DNA of 64,000 bases from contig CANFHM010000006.1 in NCBI GenBank assembly GCA_947446975.1, forward strand, positions 1 to 64,000. The letters run 5' to 3'. Below are positions 55,356 through 64,000 of this stretch, piece by piece. Under the pieces are notes generated by a model. That model had not been told where the DNA came from. It saw only the letters and a program-made list of their open reading frames with translations, and made no database searches. Source of the stretch: Microthrixaceae bacterium (GTDB taxonomy: Bacteria > Actinomycetota > Acidimicrobiia > Acidimicrobiales > Acidimicrobilacustridaceae). How positions within the stretch are numbered: position 1 is the stretch's first letter; the number at the start of each line of letters is the position of its first letter. The translations under genes and the position numbers were made by a program.

Positions 55356-56429
55356 TCAGTGGATGGTCGACGAGAACAGCACGCCCTTGAGCGCGTCGAA
55401 CTCCTCGAGCGATTGGCCCGAGCCGATGGCGACGGCGAACAGCGGATCGGGCGCGATCAGGATCGGCATACCGGTCTCGTGCTCGAGACGGGCGGCCAGA
55501 CCATGCAGCAGTGCCCCGCCGCCGGCCAGCACGATCCCCTGCTCCATGATGTCGGCAGCGAGTTCCGGTGGCGTCTTGTCGAGGGTGACCTTCACGGCGT
55601 CGACGATGCCCGCCACCGGTTCCTCGATCGCCTCGCGGATCTCCTCGGTGGTGGTGACGATGGTCTTCGGGAGGCCGGTGATGAGATCACGACCGCGCAC
55701 CTCGGCGTGCAGTTCGACCTCGAGCGGCCACGCCGAACCCATCGCCATCTTGACCTCCTCGGCGGTGCGATCACCGAGGGCGAGGCTGTACTGCTTCTTG
55801 ATGTAGGAGATGATTGCTTGGTCGATGGCATCGCCGCCGACCCTGGCCGACTGTGAGGTGACCACGCCGCCGAGAGAGATCACGGCGACCTCGGTGGTGC
55901 CACCTCCGATGTCGACGATCATGTTGCCCGTGGGCTCCTGGACTGGGAGACCGGCACCGATCGCCGCCGCCATCGGCTCCTCGATGATGTAGGCCGGTTT
56001 GCGGGCGCCGGCGAACTCGGCGGCTTCCTGCACGGCTCGCTGCTCCACGGCGGTGATGCCCGAGGGCACACAGATCACCATGCGCGGCTTGGCCCAGCGC
56101 GAGGTGTGCACCTGCTGGATGAAATAGCGGAGCATCTTCTCGCAGATCTCGAAGTCGGCGATCACGCCGTCCTTCAGCGGTCGGATGGCCTGGATATGTG
56201 CCGGGGTGCGACCGATCATCCGCTTGGCGGCCGCACCGACGGCGACCGGGCGGCCGTCCTTCACATTGATGGCCACGACCGATGGTTCGTTGAGGACGAT
56301 CCCCTCACCGCGGACGTAGATGAGGGTGTTGGCCGTGCCGAGATCGACAGCCATGTCGCGTCCCATCAGTGCCGGGAACTGGGCACGGGACGCGAACGCC
56401 TCGAGGCTCGACCGGAGACCTGAAGCCAT
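55356..56429 (-). CDS. mreB: Rod shape-determining actin homologue MreB
   Basis: Filament-forming ATPase organising cell-wall elongation. [27 protein letters not shown] is phosphate-1, [20 protein letters not shown] phosphate-2, and [14 protein letters not shown] the adenosine motif. 357 residues from the ATG at 56429, which has GGGAGG 10 bp upstream; a GTG further up overlaps that site. The N-terminus is about 25 residues longer than E. coli MreB. First gene of mreBCD-mrdA-rodA. Confidence 0.97.
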   Translation of the reverse strand: MASGLRSSLEAFASRAQFPALMGRDMAVDLGTANTLIYVRGEGIVLNEPSVVAINVKDGRPVAVGAAAKRMIGRTPAHIQAIRPLKDGVIADFEICEKMLRYFIQQVHTSRWAKPRMVICVPSGITAVEQRAVQEAAEFAGARKPAYIIEEPMAAAIGAGLPVQEPTGNMIVDIGGGTTEVAVISLGGVVTSQSARVGGDAIDQAIISYIKKQYSLALGDRTAEEVKMAMGSAWPLEVELHAEVRGRDLITGLPKTIVTTTEEIREAIEEPVAGIVDAVKVTLDKTPPELAADIMEQGIVLAGGGALLHGLAARLEHETGMPILIAPDPLFAVAIGSGQSLEEFDALKGVLFSSTIH

Positions 56430-56531
56430 ATGCGGTGAACCTCCCACTGTGTCGGGCCCCGACGCAGTGGCCGGGACGAGGATGCCGATCAGGCCCGGAC
56501 GATGCGCGTCCGACCGGGTACCGGGGAGAGA

Positions 56532-56559
56532 ACGGTAGCGTTCCGTAACAGAAACGCAA
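56532..56559 (-). promoter_or_regulatory. Candidate promoter of the mre operon
   Basis: On the minus strand TTGCGT (56554-56559) and TACCGT (56532-56537), spacer 16 bp, about 100 bp before the mreB ATG and just past the ndk stop. A small GAACG/CGTTC hairpin (56530-56543) overlaps the -10. Pattern match only. Confidence 0.4.
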
Positions 56560-56567
56560 AACGGCGA

Positions 56568-56969
56568 TCAGCCGAAGAAGATGCCGATCTCGCGGTCGGC
56601 CGACTCCTGGCTGTCGGAACCGTGGATGAGGTTCTCGGTGAAGAGGATCCCGAGATCGCCGCGGATGGTGCCGGGGGCGGCATCGCGGGGATTGGTGGCG
56701 CCCATCATGGTGCGGACGACCTTCCAGGTGTCCTCAGGGCCCTCGACGATCATCACCATGGCCGGACCACGGGTGATGAACTCGACGAGTTCGCCGAAGA
56801 ATGGCTTCTCGGCATGTTCGGCGTAGTGGACACCGGCGGCCTCGGCACTGATGGTGCGGAGTTCCGCAGCGACGATTCGCAGGTTCCGACGCTCGAAGCG
56901 CGAGATGATCTCTCCGACGAGGCCACGCTCGACGGCGTCGGGTTTGCAGATGACAAGGGTGCGATCCAT
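56568..56969 (-). CDS. ndk: Nucleoside diphosphate kinase
   Basis: 133 residues, equalises NTP pools. Active-site His116 in NLIHGSDS, start [34 protein letters not shown]. 20 bp after folC. Confidence 0.98.
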   Translation of the reverse strand: MDRTLVICKPDAVERGLVGEIISRFERRNLRIVAAELRTISAEAAGVHYAEHAEKPFFGELVEFITRGPAMVMIVEGPEDTWKVVRTMMGATNPRDAAPGTIRGDLGILFTENLIHGSDSQESADREIGIFFG

Positions 56970-56989
56970 GGGCGGGGACGCTAGACGAC

Positions 56990-58288
56990 CTAGGAACCGG
57001 CGAGCGATTCCAGTGCCGTGCGCGCTGCACCGGCGACGTAGAGCGAACCGGCGATGAGCACAGCGTCATCCTCGGTGGAGATCGAGACGGCGCGGTGCAC
57101 GGCGGTGGCGACGTCGTCGATGGTCTCGACGAGCACTCCCATGGCGCGACAGACCGCGGCGAGATCGTCAGCCGGGACAGCCCTCGGGCTGTCGGGCGTG
57201 CAGGCGATGACGAGATCAGCACTGCGGGCGCCGAGCTGTTCGAGCATCTCGACGACATCGCGGCCGCCGAGCATCCCGACGACGAGCACCCGACGTCCGG
57301 CGATGTCGAACTCCTCCTCGAGGGTACGGGCAGCTGCGGCGGCCCCCTGCGGGTTGTGGGCGCCGTCGATGACGATGAGCGGGCCGTGACCCATGACCTC
57401 GAAACGCCCCGGTGAGGTGACGGCTGCGAATGCGGCCTGCACGATGTCGGCATCGATCGACCGATCGAAGAAGGCTTCGACCGCGGCGAGCGCACAGGAG
57501 GCGTTCAGTCCCTGATGACGGCCGTGGAGGGGGAGGTAGATGTCGTCGGTGGTGCCGTTCGGGGTGCGCACCGCCAGCAGATGGCCGCCGAGTGCGGTCT
57601 GATCGGCGATGACATCGAAGTCACTCCCCCGCACCCACATGCTCGCGGGTCCCTCGGCGGAGAAGGCACCGTGGAGCACGGGGTCCGGTTCTCCGACGAC
57701 GGCCACCGACTCCGGTTTGATGATCCCGGCCTTCTCCGAGGCGATGGCCTCGCGCCACTGGCCGACACCGTCGGTGTGGTCCCGACCGATGTTGGTGATG
57801 ACGGCGACATCGGCGTCGCAGACATTGGTGGCGTCATAGCGGCCAAGCAGGCCGACCTCCACCACTGCGACATCCACGGCGTTCTCGGCGAACCACAGCA
57901 GGGCACCGGCGGTGAGCAGCTCGAAATAGGAGGGTTGCACGCCGGACAGCGGCGCCAGTCGGGCGAGTTCGGTGATGACGGCGGCGAGGTCCTCATCGGA
58001 GATGGGTTCGCCGTTCCAGCAGATCCGCTCGTTGATCCTCTGCAGATGCGGGCTCGAATAGGTGCCGACCGAGAGCCCGGACTCCACCAGCAGTGAGGTG
58101 ATCATGCGGGCGGTCGAGCCCTTGCCGTTCGTCCCGGTGATGTGGATCACCTTGAACGACTCCTGGGGGTCGCCGAGCACCGAGACGAGCGATCGCATCT
58201 GGTCGAGCGAGAGACCGTGGATATCGCCGGCTGTCGCCTCGAGGTTGATGTGCCGGTCGAGGAACCGGAGCGATTCTGCGTAGTTCAC
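56990..58288 (-). CDS. folC: Folylpolyglutamate synthase / dihydrofolate synthase
   Basis: Adds glutamate to folates, possibly also to dihydropteroate. P-loop TGTNGKGS at residues 51-58, [25 protein letters not shown] with the second ATP/metal motif, [11 protein letters not shown] and [11 protein letters not shown]. 432 residues. I placed the start at the GTG at 58288, 43 bp after clpX, because the conserved YAESLRFL begins there; no good ribosome-binding site is visible. In Streptomyces, as I recall, valS lies between clpX and folC; it is absent here. Confidence 0.94.
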   Translation of the reverse strand: MNYAESLRFLDRHINLEATAGDIHGLSLDQMRSLVSVLGDPQESFKVIHITGTNGKGSTARMITSLLVESGLSVGTYSSPHLQRINERICWNGEPISDEDLAAVITELARLAPLSGVQPSYFELLTAGALLWFAENAVDVAVVEVGLLGRYDATNVCDADVAVITNIGRDHTDGVGQWREAIASEKAGIIKPESVAVVGEPDPVLHGAFSAEGPASMWVRGSDFDVIADQTALGGHLLAVRTPNGTTDDIYLPLHGRHQGLNASCALAAVEAFFDRSIDADIVQAAFAAVTSPGRFEVMGHGPLIVIDGAHNPQGAAAAARTLEEEFDIAGRRVLVVGMLGGRDVVEMLEQLGARSADLVIACTPDSPRAVPADDLAAVCRAMGVLVETIDDVATAVHRAVSISTEDDAVLIAGSLYVAGAARTALESLAGS

Positions 58289-58331
58289 GAAGGCCGATCG
58301 CTCGGTGCGTACGAGGAGAGTCGGACGGGAG

Positions 58332-59603
<1,272 letters not shown>

Positions 59604-59635
59604 GATCTGCTCCGATGTGAGGGTTCGTGAACTGA

Positions 59636-60301
59636 TCAGCTCACGGCGGTGATGGGACCGCTGGTGTCGGCCAGCTGTCGGGCGGAGATCACCTCGTCGA
59701 TGATCCCGTACTCCTTGGCCTCCTCCGCAGACATTACAAAGTCGCGGTCGGTGTCGCGGTGGACCTTCTCCTGCGTCTGACCGGTGTGGGAGGACAGCAG
59801 CTCCTCGAGGAGGCTGCGCATGCGCAGGATCTCCTTCGCCGCCAGTTCGATGTCAGTGGCCTGACCCTGGGCGCCGGCATAGGGCTGATGGATGAGGACC
59901 CGGGCGTGCGGGAGGGCGAGGCGCTTGCCCGGCGTTCCGGCGGCAAGGAGCACCGCTGCAGCCGAGGCCGCCTGACCGAAGCAGATCGTCATGATGTCGG
60001 GCTTGACGAACTGCATCGTGTCGTAGATCGCGAACAGCGCCGTGATGTCGCCACCGGGGCTGTTGATGTAGATGTTGATGTCCTTGTCGGGACTCTCCGA
60101 CTCGAGGTGGAGCAGCTGGGCGCAGATGAGGTTGGCGACCGTGTCATCGATGGGCGTGCCGAGGAAGATGATGTTCTCCTTCAGCAGACGCGAGTAGAGA
60201 TCGGCCTGGATGGTCTGGCCCCGACTGGTCTCGTAGAGCACCGCCGGGTTCGGGATGTAGTTGCTGATCTGGAGACCGCTCAGGCCGGTTGTCTCGTTCA
60301 T
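59636..60301 (-). CDS. clpP: ATP-dependent Clp protease proteolytic subunit ClpP
   Basis: Serine peptidase of 221 residues with catalytic triad Ser113 (GQAASAAA), His138 (VLIHQPYAG) and Asp187 (DTDRDFVMS); SPGGDITA oxyanion segment. The residue after the catalytic Ser is Ala where MGA is usual (GQAASMGA). Only one clpP lies in this operon, although actinobacteria usually carry tandem clpP1-clpP2. 5 bp after tig. Confidence 0.97.
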   Translation of the reverse strand: MNETTGLSGLQISNYIPNPAVLYETSRGQTIQADLYSRLLKENIIFLGTPIDDTVANLICAQLLHLESESPDKDINIYINSPGGDITALFAIYDTMQFVKPDIMTICFGQAASAAAVLLAAGTPGKRLALPHARVLIHQPYAGAQGQATDIELAAKEILRMRSLLEELLSSHTGQTQEKVHRDTDRDFVMSAEEAKEYGIIDEVISARQLADTSGPITAVS

Positions 60302-60306
60302 CGGTG

Positions 60307-61710
60307 CTACCCCTCCTCAGTGGGGGTTGACGCTTCGGCCTCGGCCTCGGCGGTGTCGGATTCGATGATGTCGGCGATGAAATCCTCGTCCTCGTCGATG
60401 GCGAGGTCGGCGAAGGAGATCGAGACACCCGCCTCATCGACGATGGCGACGGTCTCGGTGAGCCAGTCGAGCGCCTTGCGCTTGGCGACATCGGTGCGCA
60501 GCGCCGGGAGATGGCCGGCCTCGGTGAGCTGCTCGCGCACGATGTCGACGTCCTGGGAGACGCGCTGCGCAACAGCGTCGAACTCCAGCTCGAGGTCGTC
60601 GTCGGTGGCCACGATGGACTCAGCCAGCGCGATCGCTCGGAGGGCGAGATCGACCCGGGCCGAACGCTCGGCGGTCTGACGGAGATCGGCGATGAACTGA
60701 TCGGGCTCGGTGCCGGAGAACTGCAGCCACTGATCGAGCGAGAGACCCTGAGCCTCGAGACGCATCGCCATGTCCTGGAGGCGTTCCTGCATCTCGGCGG
60801 CCACGAGCTGCTCGGGTACCTCGTCGACGACGAGTTCGGCGAGTGCCTCACCGATCTTCTCCCGGACCGCCATCTGGGTCTGGGCCCGCTTCACCTGGGT
60901 CATACGACGGACGAGATCGGCCCGCCAGTCGGAGAGGCTCTCGAACTCGGATGCCTCGGTGGCGAGGGTGTCGTCGAGATCGGGAAGGACCTTCGCCTTG
61001 ACCTCGGTGACCGTGACCTCGAAGTGGAGGTCGTCCTCGCCCTCCTCGGCGTTGGGGTGCGGTGCGTCGAAGGAACGGGTGTCGCCGGCGGCGGCGCCGA
61101 CGAGCTGCTCGTCGAGGGCGGGGACGATGGCCCCGGAACCGACCTCGTAGAGGTACGCGCTGGCCACGAGGCCCTCGAGGACCTCGCCGTTCTGGCTGCC
61201 CTCGATGTCGATGGTGACGTAATCACCCTCCGACGCGCTGCGCTCGGCGATCTCGAGCTCCGCGTACTGGTTGCGGACCCGCTCGAACTGGGCGTCGATC
61301 TCGTCGTCGGCGACGGACGGGGACGGGACGGTGATGCTCAGCGAGCCGTACCCCTCGATGGAGATGACCGGACGGACCTCGACCACGGCCTCGAACACGA
61401 CCGGACCAGACTCCTCACCCGAGGTGATGTTGATCTCGGGAGGGGCGATGACATCGACCTCGTGGTCCCGGACGGCGTCGGCGTAGTACTCGGGCAGCGC
61501 GTCGTTGAGCGCCTGCGAGCGGCCGGCACCGGTGCCGAGTCGGGATTCGAGAAGACGACGCGGAGCCTTGCCGGGCCGGAAGCCGGGCATGCGCACCTCA
61601 CGGGCGATCTTCTTGAACGCAGCATCCACTGCTTTTTCGAACTCCTGCTCGTCGATCTCGACGGAGAGCTTGACCTTGTTGCCTTCTTGGGGCTCGACAG
61701 TTGCTTTCAC
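60307..61710 (-). CDS. tig: Trigger factor
   Basis: Ribosome-bound chaperone and prolyl isomerase, 467 residues. Ribosome-binding signature [19 protein letters not shown] (about 41-59), PPIase domain ([19 protein letters not shown], 160-245) and the helical C-terminal arms with an acidic tail. First gene of the tig-clpP-clpX group; its promoter should lie in the 100-bp gap to tRNA-Pro. Confidence 0.97.
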   Translation of the reverse strand: MKATVEPQEGNKVKLSVEIDEQEFEKAVDAAFKKIAREVRMPGFRPGKAPRRLLESRLGTGAGRSQALNDALPEYYADAVRDHEVDVIAPPEINITSGEESGPVVFEAVVEVRPVISIEGYGSLSITVPSPSVADDEIDAQFERVRNQYAELEIAERSASEGDYVTIDIEGSQNGEVLEGLVASAYLYEVGSGAIVPALDEQLVGAAAGDTRSFDAPHPNAEEGEDDLHFEVTVTEVKAKVLPDLDDTLATEASEFESLSDWRADLVRRMTQVKRAQTQMAVREKIGEALAELVVDEVPEQLVAAEMQERLQDMAMRLEAQGLSLDQWLQFSGTEPDQFIADLRQTAERSARVDLALRAIALAESIVATDDDLELEFDAVAQRVSQDVDIVREQLTEAGHLPALRTDVAKRKALDWLTETVAIVDEAGVSISFADLAIDEDEDFIADIIESDTAEAEAEASTPTEEG

Positions 61711-61810
61711 AGATCGGCGAGTGTACCGGTGCCCGGGGACACCCCGTGCACCGAGGCCGGGAATGTGCTGCAGATCCCGACGGCCCGAGAGCGCACTACC
61801 ATCGCCGCCA

Positions 61811-61887
61811 CGGGGAATGGCGCAGCTTGGTAGCGCGCCTGCTTTGGGAGCAGGAGGCCGGGAGTTCGAATCTCCCTTCCCCGACCA
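61811..61887 (+). tRNA. tRNA-Pro (anticodon TGG)
   Basis: 77 nt: acceptor CGGGGAA/TTCCCCG, D-arm GGCGCAGCTTGGTAGCGC, anticodon stem CCTGC/GCAGG with loop TTTGGGA (anticodon UGG), TTCGAAT T-loop, encoded CCA at 61885-61887. The C1 start and G73-less form with discriminator A are typical of tRNA-Pro. Confidence 0.97.
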
Positions 61888-61954
61888 TGCCGCAGTAGCA
61901 TGCGACGGAATTCACACCGTCGATCCGACGCCTTCCCGACCGACATCGACAGCG

Positions 61955-63253
61955 ATGTCCGAGCAGAACGGAAGCACCATGTCCCTGTCATCCGAGACCG
62001 GCGCCGAGAGCACCACGACCGTGGCTCCGCCCTCAAACCACTCCGATCGGATCACCGTCGGCACCTACGTGCGCTGGTTCGCCGCCGCACTGTCGGTGGC
62101 ATCAGCAGCCATCCATTACGGCTACGCGCCGCATCATCTCCAGGACGACTGGGCGCACGGCTGGTTCTTCGTCCTCATCGCCACGGCGCAGCTCGGCTTC
62201 GCCTTCCTCGTGGTCACCCGCCCCACGCGCTGGCTGTGGTCGCTCGCCGCGCTGCTCAACATCGGCATCATCGGCACATGGGTGGTCTCCCGCACCGCCG
62301 GCCTGCCCTTCGGGCCACAGGCATTGCGCAAGGAGGCGGTGGGCACCGCCGATGTGGTCTCCACGGTGCTCGAGGCGGCCGTGCTGGTGCTGGCCCTCGT
62401 CGCCATCTTCGCCCCCGGGCTCATGGACCGCGAACTGCGCGATCGCATGGGCGCCCGCTTCACCACCGGGGCGCTCAGCGGTGTCGCCCTGCTCGCGGCA
62501 TTCGTGATGCTCACCCCCACCTACACCGAGGCCCATGCTGCCGGTGGTCACTCCCACGCCGCATCCGGCGTGCTCACGGGCAACACCCCGTGTGAGAAGT
62601 CGGGCCCGGCTGCCTCGCCGGGTCAGGAGAACACCGACGCAGAGGGCCACAGCCATCGCGGGCCCACGGCCCAGCAGGTCGTGTCCCCCGAGGATCGTCA
62701 GACCCTGATCGAGCAGCAGCAGCAGGCCCGTGACGTCGCGCTGCGGTACCCCACCGTGGCCGATGCCGAGGCTGCCGGCTACCGCATGTCCACCGTGTAT
62801 GTGCCCTGCATCGGCGCCCACTACACCAACACCCGCCTCGCCATCCGCTTCGATCCCTCCCATCCGTCGGAGCTGCTCTACGACGGCACGAACCCGGATT
62901 CCAAGATCGTGGGCCTGAGCTTCCTCGTCTGGCATCCGAACGGCCCGCCGGAGGGGTTCGCCGGACCGAACGACTCCTGGCATCAGCACAACTTCAACGG
63001 CGGTCTCTGCCTGAAGGGCGGCGTGGTCGTCGGTGCCGAGGCCCTCACCCAGGACGAGTGCGCAGCCCGTGGTGGCGCCAAGCTCGGGCTCGAGGACATC
63101 TGGATGGTCCACGACTGGGTCGTCCCGGGCTGGGAGTGCTCGTGGGGCGTGTTCGCCGGTGAATGTCCCGAACTCGGCGGCGTCACCGGTCGCACCGCCT
63201 GGGACACCAACGACGGATCCGCTCCCGACCCGCTGCAGGCCATCGGGAAGTGA
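61955..63253 (+). CDS. Membrane protein with uncharacterised His/Cys-rich C-terminal domain
   Basis: 432 residues (424 if the ATG at 61979, with GGAAG 5 bp upstream, is the start). Five predicted TM segments at about 38-58, 68-88, 94-114, 132-153 and 171-188. Then a His-rich linker (GGHSHAA, 198-203; GHSHRG) and a 190-residue domain with YPTVADAEAAGYR (265-277), GAHYTN (287-292), a DSWHQHNF motif (His343, His345), HDWVVPGWECSWG (His386) and six or so cysteines (213, 285, 352, 369, 395, 404). The spaced His and Cys suggest a metal site on the outer face. I do not recognise the family with certainty. It stands alone after tRNA-Pro and is followed by a hairpin terminator. Confidence 0.8.
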   Translation: MSEQNGSTMSLSSETGAESTTTVAPPSNHSDRITVGTYVRWFAAALSVASAAIHYGYAPHHLQDDWAHGWFFVLIATAQLGFAFLVVTRPTRWLWSLAALLNIGIIGTWVVSRTAGLPFGPQALRKEAVGTADVVSTVLEAAVLVLALVAIFAPGLMDRELRDRMGARFTTGALSGVALLAAFVMLTPTYTEAHAAGGHSHAASGVLTGNTPCEKSGPAASPGQENTDAEGHSHRGPTAQQVVSPEDRQTLIEQQQQARDVALRYPTVADAEAAGYRMSTVYVPCIGAHYTNTRLAIRFDPSHPSELLYDGTNPDSKIVGLSFLVWHPNGPPEGFAGPNDSWHQHNFNGGLCLKGGVVVGAEALTQDECAARGGAKLGLEDIWMVHDWVVPGWECSWGVFAGECPELGGVTGRTAWDTNDGSAPDPLQAIGK

Positions 63254-63259
63254 TCTGCA

Positions 63260-63287
63260 CCGGTACGGGTGTCATCGCCCGTACCGG
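63260..63287 (+). terminator. Hairpin terminator after the membrane protein gene
   Basis: Perfect 10-bp stem (63260-63269 with 63278-63287) with an 8-nt loop, 6 bp after the stop codon. Confidence 0.8.
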
Positions 63288-63349
63288 CTCCTCCCGGCGC
63301 TGGAGTACGATCTCTCCGCCGGAGCGACCCAGTCGGTCCGGCACACCTT

Positions 63350-63424
63350 GCGGGTGTAGCTCAATGGCTAGAGCGCCGTCCTTCCAAGTCGGATACGCGG
63401 GTTCGACTCCCGTCACCCGCTCCA
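63350..63424 (+). tRNA. tRNA-Gly (anticodon TCC)
   Basis: 75 nt with CCA: acceptor GCGGGTG/CACCCGC, D-arm AGCTCAATGGCTAGAGC, anticodon stem CCGTC/GTCGG with loop CTTCCAA (anticodon UCC), TTCGACT T-loop, discriminator T, CCA at 63422-63424. The anticodon stem has a T-T mismatch at the fourth pair (30-40). Confidence 0.95.
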
Positions 63425-63432
63425 TCGCATTC

Positions 63433-64000
63433 TCAGGCGGGTTCGATCCGCACGGGCAGTCCCGACTGCAGGATCATCCCGGTCAGTGGATCCACCTGCT
63501 CCGATGCGCTCGTGAGGCGGCTCACGTCCGCCGAGGCCCAGCCATGGGGCAGCCCGACACACCCCTGCTCCATGCGAGCGGAGACCTGCACGGTCGCAGT
63601 GATCGAACCGTGGTCCGAGGAGATCACGACGGTGTCCCCGTCGGAGATCCCGAGCCGAGCACAGTCGTCTCCGGCGAGTTCCGCACCCGGAACCTCGAGT
63701 CGACCACCGGGGGCGGCGACATCGCGCAGCTGAGAGTTCATGGTTCTCAGCCGCCGCTGCGGGATCAGCACGAACGCATGGGGATCATCCGGGTCGGCGT
63801 CGGTGGCACCTGCGAGCAGCGTCTGCTGGTCCCTGCCGAACTGCTCGACCAACGGCGCCGGGGCGAGTCGCCATCTGCCGCCGGGCAGCACCCGATCGTG
63901 GACCCAGCCGTGGACGGCACCACTGACGACCTCGCCATGGCGGGCGGCACGCACGGCGGCCGGTGTGGATCGGCTGCGGGAGAGGATCTCGTCGAGCAGC
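63433..64000 (-). CDS. Molybdopterin-dependent oxidoreductase, C-terminal part (cut by window edge)
   Basis: The last 188 residues of a protein whose start lies beyond the window. They form a molybdopterin-dinucleotide-binding domain of the DMSO reductase/formate dehydrogenase superfamily: RLRTMNSQLRD, the ARLGISDGDTVVISSDHGSI barrel segment, LPHGW and the final DPLTGMILQSGLPVRIEPA. The exact substrate (formate, nitrate or others) cannot be told from this end. It ends 8 bp from tRNA-Gly on the other strand. Confidence 0.88.
   Translation of the reverse strand, partial: LLDEILSRSRSTPAAVRAARHGEVVSGAVHGWVHDRVLPGGRWRLAPAPLVEQFGRDQQTLLAGATDADPDDPHAFVLIPQRRLRTMNSQLRDVAAPGGRLEVPGAELAGDDCARLGISDGDTVVISSDHGSITATVQVSARMEQGCVGLPHGWASADVSRLTSASEQVDPLTGMILQSGLPVRIEPA

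Overview
The window is a 64 kb piece of a high-GC bacterial chromosome made almost entirely of densely packed core genes. Gene content and order point to Actinomycetota: tig-clpP-clpX-folC-ndk-mreBCD-mrdA-rodA-(two radical-SAM-family genes)-rng-rplU-rpmA-obg-proB, proA, nadD-LCP-rsfS, leuS, comEA-comEC, holA, rpsT, lepA, hrcA-dnaJ-rsmE-hemW is close to the order I recall from Streptomyces and Mycobacterium. A deep-branching group such as Acidimicrobiia is my guess (inference), because the shared backbone is broken up by foreign insertions and several proteins are divergent. There is no rRNA, CRISPR array, prophage or insertion sequence, and no gene-free stretch above 300 bp.

Layout. 1-11620: mostly minus-strand genes, running scpA-scpB-rluB-aroH-tyrA-aroA-cmk-plsC-acyl-CoA-dehydrogenase-like (chromosome segregation, rRNA modification, end of the aromatic pathway, nucleotide and lipid synthesis). 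A DUF512 radical SAM gene is coupled to der, and plus-strand ispH and an HD-domain gene interrupt the series. Many junctions are 4-bp start/stop overlaps. 11731-14140: trpS, an unrecognised protein and tRNA-Val. 14174-20901: lepA, then the CIRCE-controlled hrcA-dnaJ-rsmE-hemW-crotonase group. 21069-26703: rpsT facing comEA-comEC-folP-like-holA, plus a CnoX-like thioredoxin. 26781-28686: a kinase-like gene overlapping a PAC2 gene. 28696-33743: leuS, tRNA-Ala and nadD-LCP-rsfS. 33975-38625: sigma factor and class II DAHP synthase on plus, MoxR ATPase and VWA protein on minus. 38682-45354: proA, murJ (opposite strand), proB, obg and dgt. 45438-61710: one long minus-strand run from tig down to rpmA covering protein folding and proteolysis, folate, cell elongation, RNase E/G and ribosomal proteins. 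61811-64000: tRNA-Pro, an unknown membrane protein, tRNA-Gly and the C-terminal end of a molybdopterin oxidoreductase.

Working together, the window supplies the rod-shape/elongation machinery (mreBCD, mrdA, rodA, murJ), protein quality control (tig, clpPX, dnaJ/hrcA, CnoX), ribosome assembly and translation factors (obg, der, lepA, rsfS, rsmE, rluB, L21, L27, S20, LeuRS, TrpRS, four tRNAs), proline synthesis, and the start and end of aromatic amino acid synthesis.

No clearly new multi-gene system stands out. The best leads are the membrane protein at 61955-63253 with a His/Cys-rich external domain, the HD-diiron-oxygenase-like protein at 3434-3982 whose stop codon lies in a perfect hairpin shared with its convergent neighbour, the antisense insertion of murJ between proB and proA, and the rsfS/tRNA-Ala overlap.
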